Under the pieces are notes generated by a model. That model was not told where the DNA came from and searched no databases. It was given only the letters and a program-made list of their open reading frames with translations. The translations under genes and the position numbers were made by a program. 64,000 nucleotides of DNA from Inia geoffrensis (lineage: Eukaryota; Chordata; Mammalia; Artiodactyla; Iniidae), in contig CM070907.1 of assembly GCA_036417435.1 (NCBI GenBank), positions 62,542,001-62,606,000 on the forward strand. The letters are read 5' to 3'. How positions within the stretch are numbered: the stretch's first letter is position 1; each line of letters starts with the position of its first letter. This document shows, piece after piece, positions 1-10,524 of the stretch.

Positions 1-304
1 GATTACACAACACACCTACCCAGATTATGTTGGTAGTAAGAGACTGAACCAAATATATCTGTCAAGCCCTAAAATCTTAAGCAGTACATTCATCAATAGC
101 CTTCTACTATTCTCCAATCCCAAACCACATTTTTAAATCTCTCCATTATTCCCATATAGATTCTAGCTCTTCCATTACATCAGATGATTTAATCTCTCTC
201 AAGTCATTCTGTAAGCATTTCTGCTTTCCCAATTTTTGTGCCTGCAATTCTCCAGCATCCCACCCATCTTTCCATCCTTGATCTTTCCATATAAAAATAA
301 AACC
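1..304. other. Unique AT-rich DNA, no feature seen
   Basis: I see no repeat, exon or motif that I can support in this stretch. Confidence 0.5.
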
Positions 305-465
305 TGTGGGATAGGTACTATTATTAATATTTAATAGGTGAGAAAACTGAGGTTCTTTGCAAAAGGTCCCGTAGCTATGTGTAGGGACTGGAAATTGAAC
401 CCAGGTCTGTTTTAGTACAAAGACTGTGCTTCCTCACTATACTCTACTGTGCTATATATCATCAC
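305..465 (-). repeat. MIR SINE relic
   Basis: Reverse-strand MIR core: the series GAGAAAACTGAGG, then GGAAATTGAACCCAGGTCTG, then a TGTGCTTCCTCACTA-like block is the reverse complement of the MIR tRNA-like and core parts. It is strongly diverged, as expected for an ancient mammalian SINE. Confidence 0.7.
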
Positions 466-654
466 TCACTATTCACCCTCCAGGGAGCAAATCTTCTATC
501 TGGCCTATCCCAAGCTATTTGTCTTGTTCTAAATTCTTATAAAATTTATGACTTCTTCTTTGTGAAATTTCTAAGAGTGTTATAACTTTTAACTTTCATT
601 TTGGTATTTAGATTCCTGTGAGATTTTCTTCTTATTCAAATGCAGCTTGGAGAA

Positions 655-882
655 AATAGCAGTTAAGAGCATGGACCCTAGAGTCACTCTGCCTAAGATC
701 AAATCCTAGCACTACCATTTTTCAGCTGTGTGATCTTGGGAAAATTACCTGATCGCTCTGCAACTCTGTTTTCTCATTTGTAAAGAGGCCATAATAATGC
801 CTAATGCCTAGAGTGGTTGTAAGGATTAAATGAGTTAATCTATATCAAGTTCTCAGAACACTATCCAGCACATTAGTCACTT
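655..882 (+). repeat. MIR SINE relic
   Basis: Forward MIR in the expected order: AGTTAAGAGCATGGACCCT, then CAGCTGTGTGATCTTGGG, TTTTCTCATTTGTAAAG, GATTAAATGAGTTAATC and CAGAACACTATCCAGCACA. It is nearly full length. Confidence 0.85.
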
Positions 883-2237
883 AGCTACTGAGGGCAGGAA
901 TCTACTCTATTCTTATATTTGTCTCTTCTAATACCATTTTCAAGACTTGGAAACTAGACTTTGTCATTCCATGGCAGCCCAAGTTGTGTATATAAAAATA
1001 GAACTGACCATTAGAATGACACAGGCACTGGGATGGGGATTACTCTCATTTCATAGGTTGACTCCAAGCCAGGCCAGGCAAAATGTCCCAAAGGTAAAGC
1101 AAACTTGACTGTGGATCAGTTAAAAGAACTATTGTGATGACCAAATGCAATGTGTGAAAAATCACTCTATAGATAGTAACATGGTAAATAAATGTCAACT
1201 ATCATTTGAAAGTGACAAAATGATAGACATCTCAAGAATTGGATGCACTTTATTTATATAAATGCATCCAATTCTTAAACCTTACCTTCACTGAAAATGT
1301 GCAACTGCTTCATTCATGACGTTCATGGATATGTCAAATCATTGCTATAAATTATATGAAAGTCAACTGCAAAAAAATTTACTGTGTCTTCACTAAACAG
1401 AAAAAAATCCAACCGTAAACTGATCTTTGTAACTTGAAAAAATCAGGCACTCTAGTGAAGGAACATGCCTTAAAGTCCAATTTCAAAAGCAATGTAAATT
1501 CTGGAGATTCCTAAGTTTTGGAATTGATTGGATTAAGCCTTGAAGCCAAACAGTTGCTTTAACTATCTTTACAATCTTTCTCCTTTATACAGAAATGGAA
1601 ACGATTTCCCTAAAAATGTATTTCTAAAAAGAAGCAATAGTCATCCGACCCTGTTTTTATGCTATCTACCACACAGATGAAAATTACCTCTCCACATAGT
1701 TTGGTCCATGCCAGAACAAAAATGGAGTGGGAAGACATTTAATCTTAGTACCCTTACATCACTCAAAGAAGGATTTGTGAGCATTTGTGGATTTCCAATA
1801 AAATATGAATACAGAATTTTCTGCAGTTCACTGTCCCCAGAGCAACAATTGTACCTGCTATAGAAAAGAGGGCTATTATTCTCTTTCATTCTGATTTTGG
1901 AAATGGGCCATCCTATTCACTTCCCTTATGCCTAAGGCAGTCCTGGCATATGGCAGTCACTCATATATGTGGTTGAACCAGAGCATAAGGCACCACTTCC
2001 CCCACTCTTCCTATGGCTGTGATCCTCCAAATTCAGTATTCATGAGCTCTATGAATGTGTGCTACTGTGCACATTCTATGCTCACCCTCCTCCCCAAAGA
2101 CATTCTGAATCAACAGTTATGACTAGCACCCAGAAATTTAATTTTTAAACAAACATTCTAATTGATCCTGATGCAGGTATTCCAGTAACTATAGTTTGAG
2201 GAACACTACCGTTTAGTTAATTTTTTAACTAATAATA
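883..2237. other. Unique DNA with one hairpin
   Basis: No recognised repeat or gene. The one structured feature is a perfect 14-bp inverted repeat at 1234-1276, listed separately. Short open frames near 1662-2122 have no supporting signals. Confidence 0.5.
1234..1276. repeat. Perfect 14-bp inverted repeat (hairpin)
   Basis: AAGAATTGGATGCA at 1234-1247 is exactly complementary to TGCATCCAATTCTT at 1263-1276, around a 15-nt AT-rich loop. The flanks do not extend the stem. I recognise no transposon end here. Confidence 0.9.
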
Positions 2238-2480
2238 ATAATAGCCAACATATACTGAGCACACTCTTCTTGCCAAGGGGTCTACATGCATCACCTCATT
2301 TAACCCTCACAGCAGTCTATAGAATAGATTTTACCATCATCACATTTTACAATGAGGAAATCAAACCCTACAGAAATTAAGTAATTTGTAGGAGGTCACA
2401 GAGCTCATAGAAGAGAAAGAAAACAATCCCAAGTCTGTGTGATTCCAAAGCCCATGCTGCTAACAAATACACTCTGTTGC
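2238..2480 (-). repeat. MIR SINE relic
   Basis: Reverse MIR: ATATACTGAGCACACTCTTC, CACCTCATTTAACCCTCAC, TTTTACAATGAGGAAATC, GTAATTTGTAGGAGGTCACA and GATTCCAAAGCCCATGCTGC follow the reverse-complement MIR order. Confidence 0.85.
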
Positions 2481-3121
2481 AGAAATCAAAGTCTGTATGC
2501 TCCCAGTTTTTCTTAGCAACATATCAGTAAATGCCATCCACAAATTTGGCTAAGAAAATTGATCAGTCATTCATATATATGACATTTTATCACTTGAATA
2601 TCATCTTCAAATATTCTGGATAATGGGTCACAAAAGTCTCACATTCCATCAAAGCACAAAACAATCAACCATTTAGTGCATTCAAAATTAGAACATTCAT
2701 ATTAGCATCAAAAATTAGAGGTTTTTTTCTTTTGGAATAACAACAAAATTATTTACTAGATACTAACATGTATATTCTTCTGACTAAAACATGAGTGGAG
2801 GTGGCCAAAAGAACAAAATTTATCACAGATATATCAAGTATACATACTTGTCCCTAAATGTAAAATGTGATATTTTTTTCCCTTTGCAATATTAACGAAG
2901 GAGAGATGAAGAACCGATACAGGCATGAAGACTGAAGGCCCCTGATTTACGTTTTCCACATCCTGTGCAGGATAAGAGCCTTAGGAAGGCCAAGCATATG
3001 AAACCATAATGAATTTTCTCCCAGGTCACTCCAAGGACCTCCCAGTCCCCTCTCTGATAGTGGCACCAATAGTGGATTTTCAGTTTCACAGGCAACGGCC
3101 AGAGGAAGAAGCCAGGCAATA
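2481..3121. other. Unique DNA, no feature seen
   Basis: Moderately AT-rich sequence. I found no repeat or coding signal that I can support. Confidence 0.5.
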
Positions 3122-3327
3122 GAACCAGACAGACTTCTGTTTAAAGCCCAACTTAGCCATTTAGTAGCTATATATCCTTTAGCAAGTTCTTAACCTTTCT
3201 CAAACTCATTTTTCTCATCTGTAAAACTGGAATATCAATATCTACCTGACAAGGTTACCAAGAAAATTACAGAGGTAAACGCAGACAAAACTCTTACCAA
3301 AGTTCCTGGTAATAAATGGGTAGTGGA
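3122..3327 (+). repeat. MIR SINE interrupted at its 3' side by an L1
   Basis: Forward MIR: TTTAGTAGCTATATATCCTT, TTTCTCATCTGTAAAACTGG and ACAAGGTTACCAAGAAAATT. The following L1 insertion uses AATAAATGGGTAGTGGA (3311-3327) as its target, so the L1 landed at the 3' end of this MIR. Confidence 0.75.
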
Positions 3328-3336
3328 AACCCTCCG

Positions 3337-5839
3337 AGACTGAACCTGGAAGAACTAGAAAATATGAAGAGACCAATCACAAGAACTGAAATTGAAACTG
3401 TAATTTAAAATCTCCCAACAAAAAAAAGCCCAGGACCAGACAGCTTCACAGGCGAATTCTATCAAACATTTAGAGAAGAGCTAACACCATTCCTTCTCAA
3501 ACTCTTCCAAAATATAGCAGAGGAAGGAACACTCCCAAACTCATTCTAAGAGACCAACATCACCCTGATACCAAAACCAGACAAAGATGTCACAAAGAAA
3601 GAAAACTACAGGCCAATATCACTGATGAACATAGATGCAAAAATCTTCAGCAAAATACTAGCAAACAGAAACCAACATCTCATTAAAAGGATCATACACC
3701 ATGATCAAGTGGGATTTATCCCAGGAATGCAAGGGTTCTTCAATATATGCAAATCAATCAACGTGATACACCATATTAACAAATTGAAGGAGAAAAACCA
3801 TATGATCATCTCAATAGATGCAGAGAAAGCTTTTGACAAAATTCAACACCCATTTACGATAAAAATCTTCCAGAAAGTAGGCACAGAGGGAACTTATCTC
3901 AACATAATAAAGGCCATATATGGCAAACCCACAGCCAACATCATCCTCAATGGTGCAAAACTGAAACCATTTCCACTAAGATCAGGAACAAGACAAGGTT
4001 GCCCACTCTCACCACTACTATTCAAAACAGTTTTGGAACTTGTAGCCACAGCAACCAGAGAAGAAAAAGAAATAAAAGGAATCCAAATTGGAAAAGAAGT
4101 AGAGTTGCCACTGCTTGCAGATGACATGATACTATACACAGAGAATCCTAAAGATGCTACCAGAAAACTACTAAAGCTAATCAATGAATTTGATAAAGTA
4201 GCAGGATAGAAAACTAATGCACAGAAATCTCTGGCATTCCTATACACTAATGATGAAAAATCTGAAAGTGAAATTAAGAAAATGCTCCCATTTACCAGTG
4301 CAACAAAAAGAAAAAAATATCTAGGAATAAACCTACCTAAGGAGATAAAAGACCTGTATGCAGAAAATTATAAGACACTGATGAAAGAAATTAAAGATGA
4401 TACAAATAGATAGAGAGATATACCATGTTCTTGGATTGGAAGAATCAACATTGTGAAAATGACTCTACTACCCAAAGCAATCTACAGAGTCAATGCAATC
4501 CCTAGCAAACTACCACTGGTATTTTTCACAGAACTAGAAAAAAAATTTCACAATTTTTATGGAAACACAAAAGACCCAGAATAGCCAAAGCAATCTTGAG
4601 AAAGAAAAACAGAGCTGGAGGAATCAGGCTCCCTGACTTCAGACTATACTACAAACCTACAGTAATCAAGACAGTATGGTACTGGCAAAAAACAGAAATA
4701 CAGATCGATGGAACAGGATAGAAAGCCCAGAGATAAACCCACACACGTACTGTCACCTTATCTTTGATAAAGGAGGCATGAATATACAGCGGAGGAAAGA
4801 CAGCCTCTTCAATAAGTGTTGCTGGGAAAACTGTACAGCTACATGTAAAAGAATGAAATTAGAACACTCCCTAACACCATACACAAAAATAAACTCAAAA
4901 TGGAATACAGACCTAAATGTAAGGCCAGACACTATCAAACTCTTAGAGGAAAACATATGCAGAACACTCTATGACATAAATCACAGCAAGATCCTTTTTG
5001 ACACATCTCCTAGAGAAATGGAAATAAAAACAAAAATAAACAAATGGGACCTAATGAAACTTTATTAAAAGCTTTTGCACAGCAAAGGAAAGCATAAACA
5101 AGACGAAAAGACAACCCTCAGAATGGGAGAAAATATTTGCAAATGAAGCAACTGACAAAGGATTAATCTCCAAAATTTACAAGTAGCTCATGCAGTTCAA
5201 TAACAAAAAAACAAACAACTCAATCCAAAAACGGGCAGAAGACCTAAATAGACATTTCCCCAAAGAAGATATACAGATTGCCAACAAACACATGAAAGAA
5301 TGCTCAACATCATTAATCATTAGAGAAATGCAAATCAAAACTACAATGAGATATCATCTCACACCTGTCAGAATGGCCATCATCAAAAAATATAGAAACA
5401 ATAAATGCTGGAGAGGGTGTGGACAAAAGGGAACCCTCTTGCACTGTTGGTGGGAATGTAAATTGATACAGTCACTATGGAGAACAGTATGGAGGTTCCT
5501 TAAAAAACTACAAATAGAACTACCATACGACCAAGCAATCCCACTACTGGGCATATACCCTGAGAAAACCATAATTCCAAAAGAGTCATGTACCACAATG
5601 TTCACTGCAGCTCTATTTACAATAGCCAGGGCATGGAGGAAACCTAATTGTCCATCGACAGATGAATGGATAAGGAAGATGTGGCATCAAATACAATGGA
5701 ATATTACTCAGCCATAAAAAGAAACTAAATTGAGTTATCTGTAGTGAGGTGGATGGACCTAGAGTCTGTCATACAGAGTGAAGTAAGTCAGAAAGAGAAA
5801 AACAAATAACATATGCTAACACATATATATGGAATCTAA
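3337..5839 (+). pseudogene. L1 ORF2 fragment (reverse transcriptase and C-terminal region), broken
   Basis: This is the 3' two-thirds of L1 ORF2, which in intact elements encodes an endonuclease and reverse transcriptase acting on L1 RNA. The longest open part, 3625-4209, carries RT-domain blocks. These include [13 protein letters not shown], the [15 protein letters not shown] palm block, and [15 protein letters not shown] followed by LADDMILY at about 4114-4137. The catalytic box is LADD here, where the related copy has FADD. Further open pieces at 4676-5068 and 5190-5717 hold the C-terminal part, including a [18 protein letters not shown] cysteine motif. Stops and frameshifts separate them. 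The endonuclease domain is missing through 5' truncation. The frame would end at the stop at 5837-5839. Confidence 0.9.
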
Positions 5840-6231
5840 AAAAAAAAAAAAAATGGTCATGAAGAACCTAGGGGCAAGACGGGAATAAAGATGCAGACCT
5901 ACTAGAGAATGGACTTGAGGATATGGGGAGGGGGAAGGGTAAGCTGGGACAAAGTGAGAGAGTGGCATGGACATATATACACTACCAAATGTAAAACAGA
6001 TAGCTAGTGGGAAGCAGCCGAATAGCACAGGGAGATCAGCTCGGTGCTTTGTGACCACCTAGAGGGGTGGGATAGGGAGGGTGGGAAGGAGGGAGATGCA
6101 AGAGGGATGAGATATGGGGATATGTGTATAGGTATAACTGATTTACTTTGTTATAAAGCAGAAACTAACACACCATTGTAAAGCAATTATACTCCAATAA
6201 AGATGTTTAAAAAAATATAAATAAATAAATA
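5840..6231 (+). other. L1 3' UTR with AATAAA signal
   Basis: Non-coding L1 tail with the G-rich run GGGGAGGGGGAAGGG and the closing block CACCATTGTAAAGCAATTAT. A canonical AATAAA lies at 6196-6201, shortly before the tail. The tail itself has become an (AAAT)n run. The full-length copy at 44495 lacks this last signal-bearing block. Confidence 0.85.
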
Positions 6232-6248
6232 AATAAATGGGTAGTGGA

Positions 6249-6866
6249 TATTTTGTTCTTGTTGTCTTCACATCTATCTGGATCTGTTTGCTTTCTGTCT
6301 CTCATTAGCATCACTTTTAAATCTGGTTTGAGATGTGCTTTCTTGCCATGTTCTGATATACAAGATGGCAATAAACACCAGCGGGACTAAACTAAATGCT
6401 AGACTAAGTCTTTCTGGCACAGAATATTCCTTCTCAAGTTTTGGGATGAAGTATTTTTGTGATACCATTTCAACCACTCTTTGCCAGTGAATCAGCAGGT
6501 GCCTACAATCAGAAAGTGATGACTTGCCTTATGCATGATTAACAGGGAGGAAATTGATACCTTAATGATACAGACCGGAATCATGAGGTAATTAACTATG
6601 TTTCCTTTTATTTTGTAAATTCACAATAGCTAGGAACACAGCTTCCAGCAAAAGATTCATCCCTGTACACGTATATCTGAACACCCTTAGACCACAAACA
6701 GAAGGGCATTTCTGTTAATGGGAGAAGAATATTGAGCACTGAGTCTCCTCTTGGAGAAAAGTAAAAAAAAACATCAACAGGTTTGTAAAAGTTAGCAATG
6801 CCACTATGAGAAATACTATCAGGAATGTGGAAAGGGGTTTGAGCCACTGGCAGATGTTTCCTACTA
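6249..6866. other. Unique DNA, no feature seen
   Basis: Sequence downstream of the L1. Short open frames on the minus strand show no domain and no splice or start context. Confidence 0.4.
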
Positions 6867-6992
6867 ACTGTAAGCTTTGTGAGTGGAGAAACTATGATTG
6901 TTTCCTACTATTAACCCAGACACAGTATATGCTTGACACATAGTGTGTGTTCAATTTGGATTTGATTAATAAATGAAGGAACAAATGAACAA
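6867..6992 (+). repeat. L2 LINE 3' end relic
   Basis: The order ACTGTAAGCTTTGTGAG, CACAGTATATGCTTGACACA, then GTGTTCAATTTGG followed by AATAAATGAAGGAACAAATG matches the 3' end of mammalian L2. Confidence 0.65.
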
Positions 6993-7518
6993 ATAAACCT
7001 AGAGAGAAATGCTGTATGTAAGAAGGTTAGATTAAGGACTAAGGAGTGAGGTTAGATTAAGCCTGATTAAGCCTAATTGAGGTTGTCATGCCCTCCTTTC
7101 CATTGTTTATTAAGTTAGAGCTAGAAAGGGAGACAGGATATCTATAAAAGCGAAAATAGAACTAGGAAATAGACACATGAGCATGTTCAACCTTAAAAGA
7201 GGAGCGATCTAAAGTAAGTGAATTAAAACTAACACAGGATATCATTTCACCTAGTCAGATTTGCAAAAATCAAAAACTTTTATAATATAAAACAGTGGTA
7301 AGGGTATGAGGAAGTACATATTGTTTACACTGTTAGTGGGAATGTAAATTGGTATCATTCACTTTGTATGATAACTTTGGTATTATCTCTTAAAACTTTA
7401 AATATGCATACTCAGGGGCCTAACAATTCTAGTTCTAGGTATAAAAAGACAAATCTACATACATAAGGATGCGTGTCTAAGGGTGGTCATTGCATCATTC
7501 CTTAAATCTTTGAAAACT

Positions 7519-7542
7519 TAAAAGCAATTTAAATTGCTTTTA
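7519..7542. repeat. Perfect 24-bp palindrome
   Basis: TAAAAGCAATTT at 7519-7530 is directly followed by its own reverse complement at 7531-7542, with no spacer. It lies in the old L1 remnant. Confidence 0.95.
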
Positions 7543-7792
7543 GTAGGAAATAAATAAAGTGTGATATGGCTGCACTACTTAGGACAGCATGTATGCAGTC
7601 AGAAGTAACGTAGTAAATCCAACTATGCCCACATGGGAAGATCTTAAAACATATTATTGAGTGAAAAAAGCAAATAAAAAAAAAACCCACAATAGCGTAA
7701 TACCATATTTAAACAAGTTAAACATACATACACACAACTGTACTATATATTTTCTGAGGAGATATATATATCCACACAAATATGCACACACA

Positions 7793-8012
7793 CAGCTGAC
7801 CCTTGAACAACATGAGTTTGAACTGTGTTGGTCCACTTGAACATGGATTTTTTTCAATACTAAATACAGTACTACATGATCTGTTGTTGGCTGAATCCCC
7901 AGATGCAAAATGGCAAATACAGAGGGCTGACTATGGGCCTTGAGCGTCTGCTGATTTGGGTATCTGCAGCGGGTCCTGTAACCAGTCCCCTGCAGACACT
8001 GAGGGACGACTG
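7793..8012 (+). mobile_element. Tigger/MER2-like DNA transposon
   Basis: It begins CAGCTGACCCTTGAACAAC, followed by GAACTGTGTTGGTCCACTTG, TTTTTTTCAATACTAAATAC, GTTGTTGGCTGAATCCCC and GGGACGACTGTA. This is the pattern I know from nonautonomous Tigger-type (TcMar) elements such as MER2, which move by DNA cut-and-paste. No transposase is present. The terminal inverted repeats are imperfect here. Confidence 0.6.
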
Positions 8013-8261
8013 TATACGCTAATTTGCAAAAACCAAGGTCTGGAAGAACACATACAAAACTGGTAATAATGGTATCTCTGGGAATAAAACTAATTAGGTG
8101 TTCTAGTCAAGGGGGCCTTAACTGTAATGCATTAATTATTATAAGGAGGGTGTATTCATGTGATAACTTGTGAAGTAAAAATTATACCAAGGGGCATACA
8201 GGAACACCAACACCCCTTGCCATTTTACTTAGTAATTTTATTTAGAATGCCCCTCCTCTGG

Positions 8262-8445
8262 TGATCTCAAGTCTTCAAGTAAATTAATTTATTTATTCAT
8301 ACATTTGGCCTGTTAGTCACTATTTCATCAAAGTAGTAATGACTATTTACCATGTACTAGAAAGTACGGTATAGCTGGAGTTACACAGATAAATAAGTTA
8401 TATCTTGAATCTCAAAGAGCTTAGAAGTCTTACAAAGATTTATGG
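8262..8445 (-). repeat. L2 LINE relic
   Basis: Reverse L2 3' end: TTTATTTATTCATACATTTG, TTTACCATGTACTAGAAAGT and CTCAAAGAGCTTAGAAGTCT correspond to the reverse complement of the L2 tail. It is diverged, so I place it with moderate trust. Confidence 0.5.
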
Positions 8446-9091
8446 ATTCCATTCAACATATGCAGGAATCACAGTATTTTTCTTCACTCTGGTTAAGAGA
8501 GAATACGGGTTTGTCTGGGCTGACTAGTCAGGAACCTGCTGGTTAAATGTACCATATGAGATCAAAACAGTTTAATTAAGAATTAATAATATCTGAAAAT
8601 GGGTACATGCTGGGAAGCACTTCCTAATGAGTTCACTTTTCAGGCTTCAGTCAGGAAATAGCCAATTAACTTCCCAAACTTTCTTCACCCACCTGGAGGT
8701 GACATCCCTGAAACGTTTTGACAAGTCCTTCAGGCACCAAACCTGTCCCAAATTTCAAGAGTAATTTCATGTGTTATGGACATGTAAACAAGGTCTGCAA
8801 GAGAACTGCATTAAAGCATCAACCCCTAAATGTGGTCCTTCCTCAGTGAAGCTCGGCATCTGCTGGGCCACTAGTCATACCCTGGTTCACTCAGCTGATC
8901 AATCTAGAGTCCTGTTCTGCTAGTTACTCAACATATGTATGCACAGAAAAGGGTATCCAGAGAAAGCACTGATTAAAGGTCTAATTTGAGCCAAGCGGGC
9001 TCATAGATTCTCTGTCAGTTTCTTACTTTTCTGTTGGCCTGTCTGAGAAACCAGAATGGATGGTGGCCCTTTAGTGCCCACTATTTACCTT
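8446..9091. other. Unique DNA, no repeat recognised
   Basis: Balanced-composition sequence without recognisable repeats or splice-framed open reading. Nothing further can be supported. Confidence 0.4.
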
Positions 9092-9628
9092 CCACATAAC
9101 ACCTGTTGAGCTTTCATTATGTGCCAGGCACTGCATTATGCACTGTAGACACAGTGATGATCCTGTCCTCAGGAACTTCTGTTCTAACCAGGAGAATTGT
9201 CCATTCATTCTGCATATATTTATTTAGGGTTGTGCTAATCATCAGGCATAGAAAAATAAGAGCCTCAGTCACTGAATTTCAAAGAACTCACAGTCTAGTG
9301 AAGAGACAAAGTTACTGAGACCATGTTTCACACATCTTTGCAAACACAGCCCCCAGGATGATGCTTGGCAAAGATTCAGCAACTCAAAGTTTGTTGACTG
9401 TATGAGTGTATTAACATACCCAAGAAACTTTATCTTTACAAAAACATAATCAACAGAATGTTCACTATAATGATAGTATGAAAAAAGTGATGTAGTTTAG
9501 GGTTAGGGTTTGAGAGAAAAGAGCTCCCAGACCTACCTATGGATCAGAGTGACAGGGAAGGCTCCTCATAGGAAGGTGATGTTTCATCTGGGACATGATT
9601 TCTTATCAGGAGGCCCACAAAGGAAATA
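9092..9628 (-). repeat. L2 LINE relics
   Basis: Two L2-like tails in reverse: CATTATGTGCCAGGCACTGC with CCTGTCCTCAGGAACTTCTG, then GCATATATTTATTTAGGG with AAAGAACTCACAGTCTAGTG. L2 3' UTR-like text (AGGAAGGTGATGTTTCATCT) follows near 9573. Confidence 0.6.
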
Positions 9629-9659
9629 AAAGCAATATCTTGGACCAAGATATTGCTTT
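9629..9659. repeat. 31-bp near-perfect palindrome beside a SINE insertion site
   Basis: AAAGCAATATCTTGG at 9629-9643 and CCAAGATATTGCTTT at 9645-9659 are exact reverse complements around a single A. The SINE target duplication starts at the very next base, 9660. Confidence 0.95.
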
Positions 9660-9902
9660 AAAAGCCTATATTGGGCTTCCCTGGTGGTGCAGTGGTTGAG
9701 AGTCCGCCTGCCAATGCAGGGGATGCGGGTTCGTGCCCCGGTCCGGGAAGATCCTGCATGCCGCGGAGCGGCTGGGCCTGTGGGCCGTGGCCGCTGGGCC
9801 TGCAAGTCCGGAGTCTGTGCTCCGCAACAGGAGAGGGCCACAACAGTGAGAGGCCCGCGTACCACAAAAAAAAAAAAAAAAAAAAAAAAAAAAGCCTATA
9901 TT
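9660..9902 (+). mobile_element. CHR-type tRNA-derived SINE (cetacean form)
   Basis: The SINE body is 9673-9865, followed by a pure A tail to about 9890. Pol III promoter boxes are visible: an A box TGGTGCAGTGG (9685-9695) and a B box GGTTCGTGCCC (9728-9738). The 13-bp direct repeat AAAAGCCTATATT flanks it at 9660-9672 and 9890-9902, and is exact. The long unbroken A tail and exact duplication point to a recent copy. CHR SINEs encode no protein and use L1 machinery for movement. Confidence 0.95.
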
Positions 9903-10524
9903 ACTGGAACCATTTGACAATAAAATTTCCAACTGCCTATTTCCTAAATTTTTTTCCCTCTAACTTCTCTGCTGGAACTTAAAGGAAATCAGATCCAAAA
10001 TTAAAGGTACAAATTTAAATGCCACTGAACGGAAAGTTAAAAGCTCACTCAATATTAATGCAAATCTATAGGTTAAAAATACATTTAACATCATAATTGT
10101 CAAAAATTATACATAAAAATGAAAAATGTGCTACTGCACATATAATGTCATCTTTCAAGTTCAAAGCTGACACTATTTTTATCTCTGTGTGGGGAATATG
10201 TTAAAAAAAAGAAATCCAACAGTTTTTTTTTTTTTTTTTTTCCTCCTGCCTTATATATGTAGACCAGTTCTTGGCTTGCAGTTTCTATTTCTATTTAGAG
10301 GGATACTCTCCATTTTGTATGACTGAGACATGCCATCTCTGATTTCCACAAAGCAGGGTTGGACTATCTATGATAATTATTTAGCAGCACTCCACAATCA
10401 TGCAGGATCTAAGAAACAATAAAAGCCAAAAAATTATAGTCCTGCAGGTTTTTAAAGTAGGCTAATATGCAGTATATTACTTTATCTTCACTCCAAAGTT
10501 GATGCAGGTGTTATTACCTTCATT
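9903..10524. other. Unique DNA with poly(T) run
   Basis: AT-rich sequence containing a T homopolymer at about 10221-10240. No gene or identifiable repeat. Confidence 0.5.

Larger units (their letters stand above)
3311..6248 (+). mobile_element. 5'-truncated LINE-1 with 17-bp target-site duplication
   Basis: A 5'-truncated L1 of about 2.9 kb starts inside ORF2 and ends in a 3' UTR, a polyadenylation signal and an A/T-rich tail (6208-6231). The same 17 bases, AATAAATGGGTAGTGGA, lie at 3311-3327 and 6232-6248, which is the signature of target-primed reverse transcription. It aligns by eye with the full-length L1 at 44495-51680 from about 48829 onward. Both share the same 3' UTR, so they are the same or sister subfamilies. 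The exact duplication suggests a fairly recent insertion for this window. Confidence 0.95.
7165..8195 (+). mobile_element. Old L1 (L1M-type) 3' end, split by a DNA transposon
   Basis: Diverged L1 3' sequence: CACATGAGCATGTTCAACCT (compare the L1 phrase about short deletion of the same text at 23000), TGTTAGTGGGAATGTAAATT and TATTGAGTGAAAAAAGCAAA. The match resumes after 8012 with TGGTATCTCTGGGAATAAAA. The gap between the two halves is filled by the Tigger-like element at 7793-8012, so the L1 is the older of the two. A perfect 24-bp palindrome lies at 7519-7542. Confidence 0.65.

Noticed and set aside
9497..9508. TTAGGGTTAGGG, two telomere-type units
   Set aside because: Only two units in ordinary DNA; too short to be an interstitial telomere tract.
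9584..9982. Overlapping open frames on both strands, also at 11023-11588, 22014-22366, 25270-25752, 28532-28882, 56333-56808 and 59983-60429
   Set aside because: All lie across CHR SINEs. The GC-rich SINE body simply lacks stop codons, and the same words recur in every copy.
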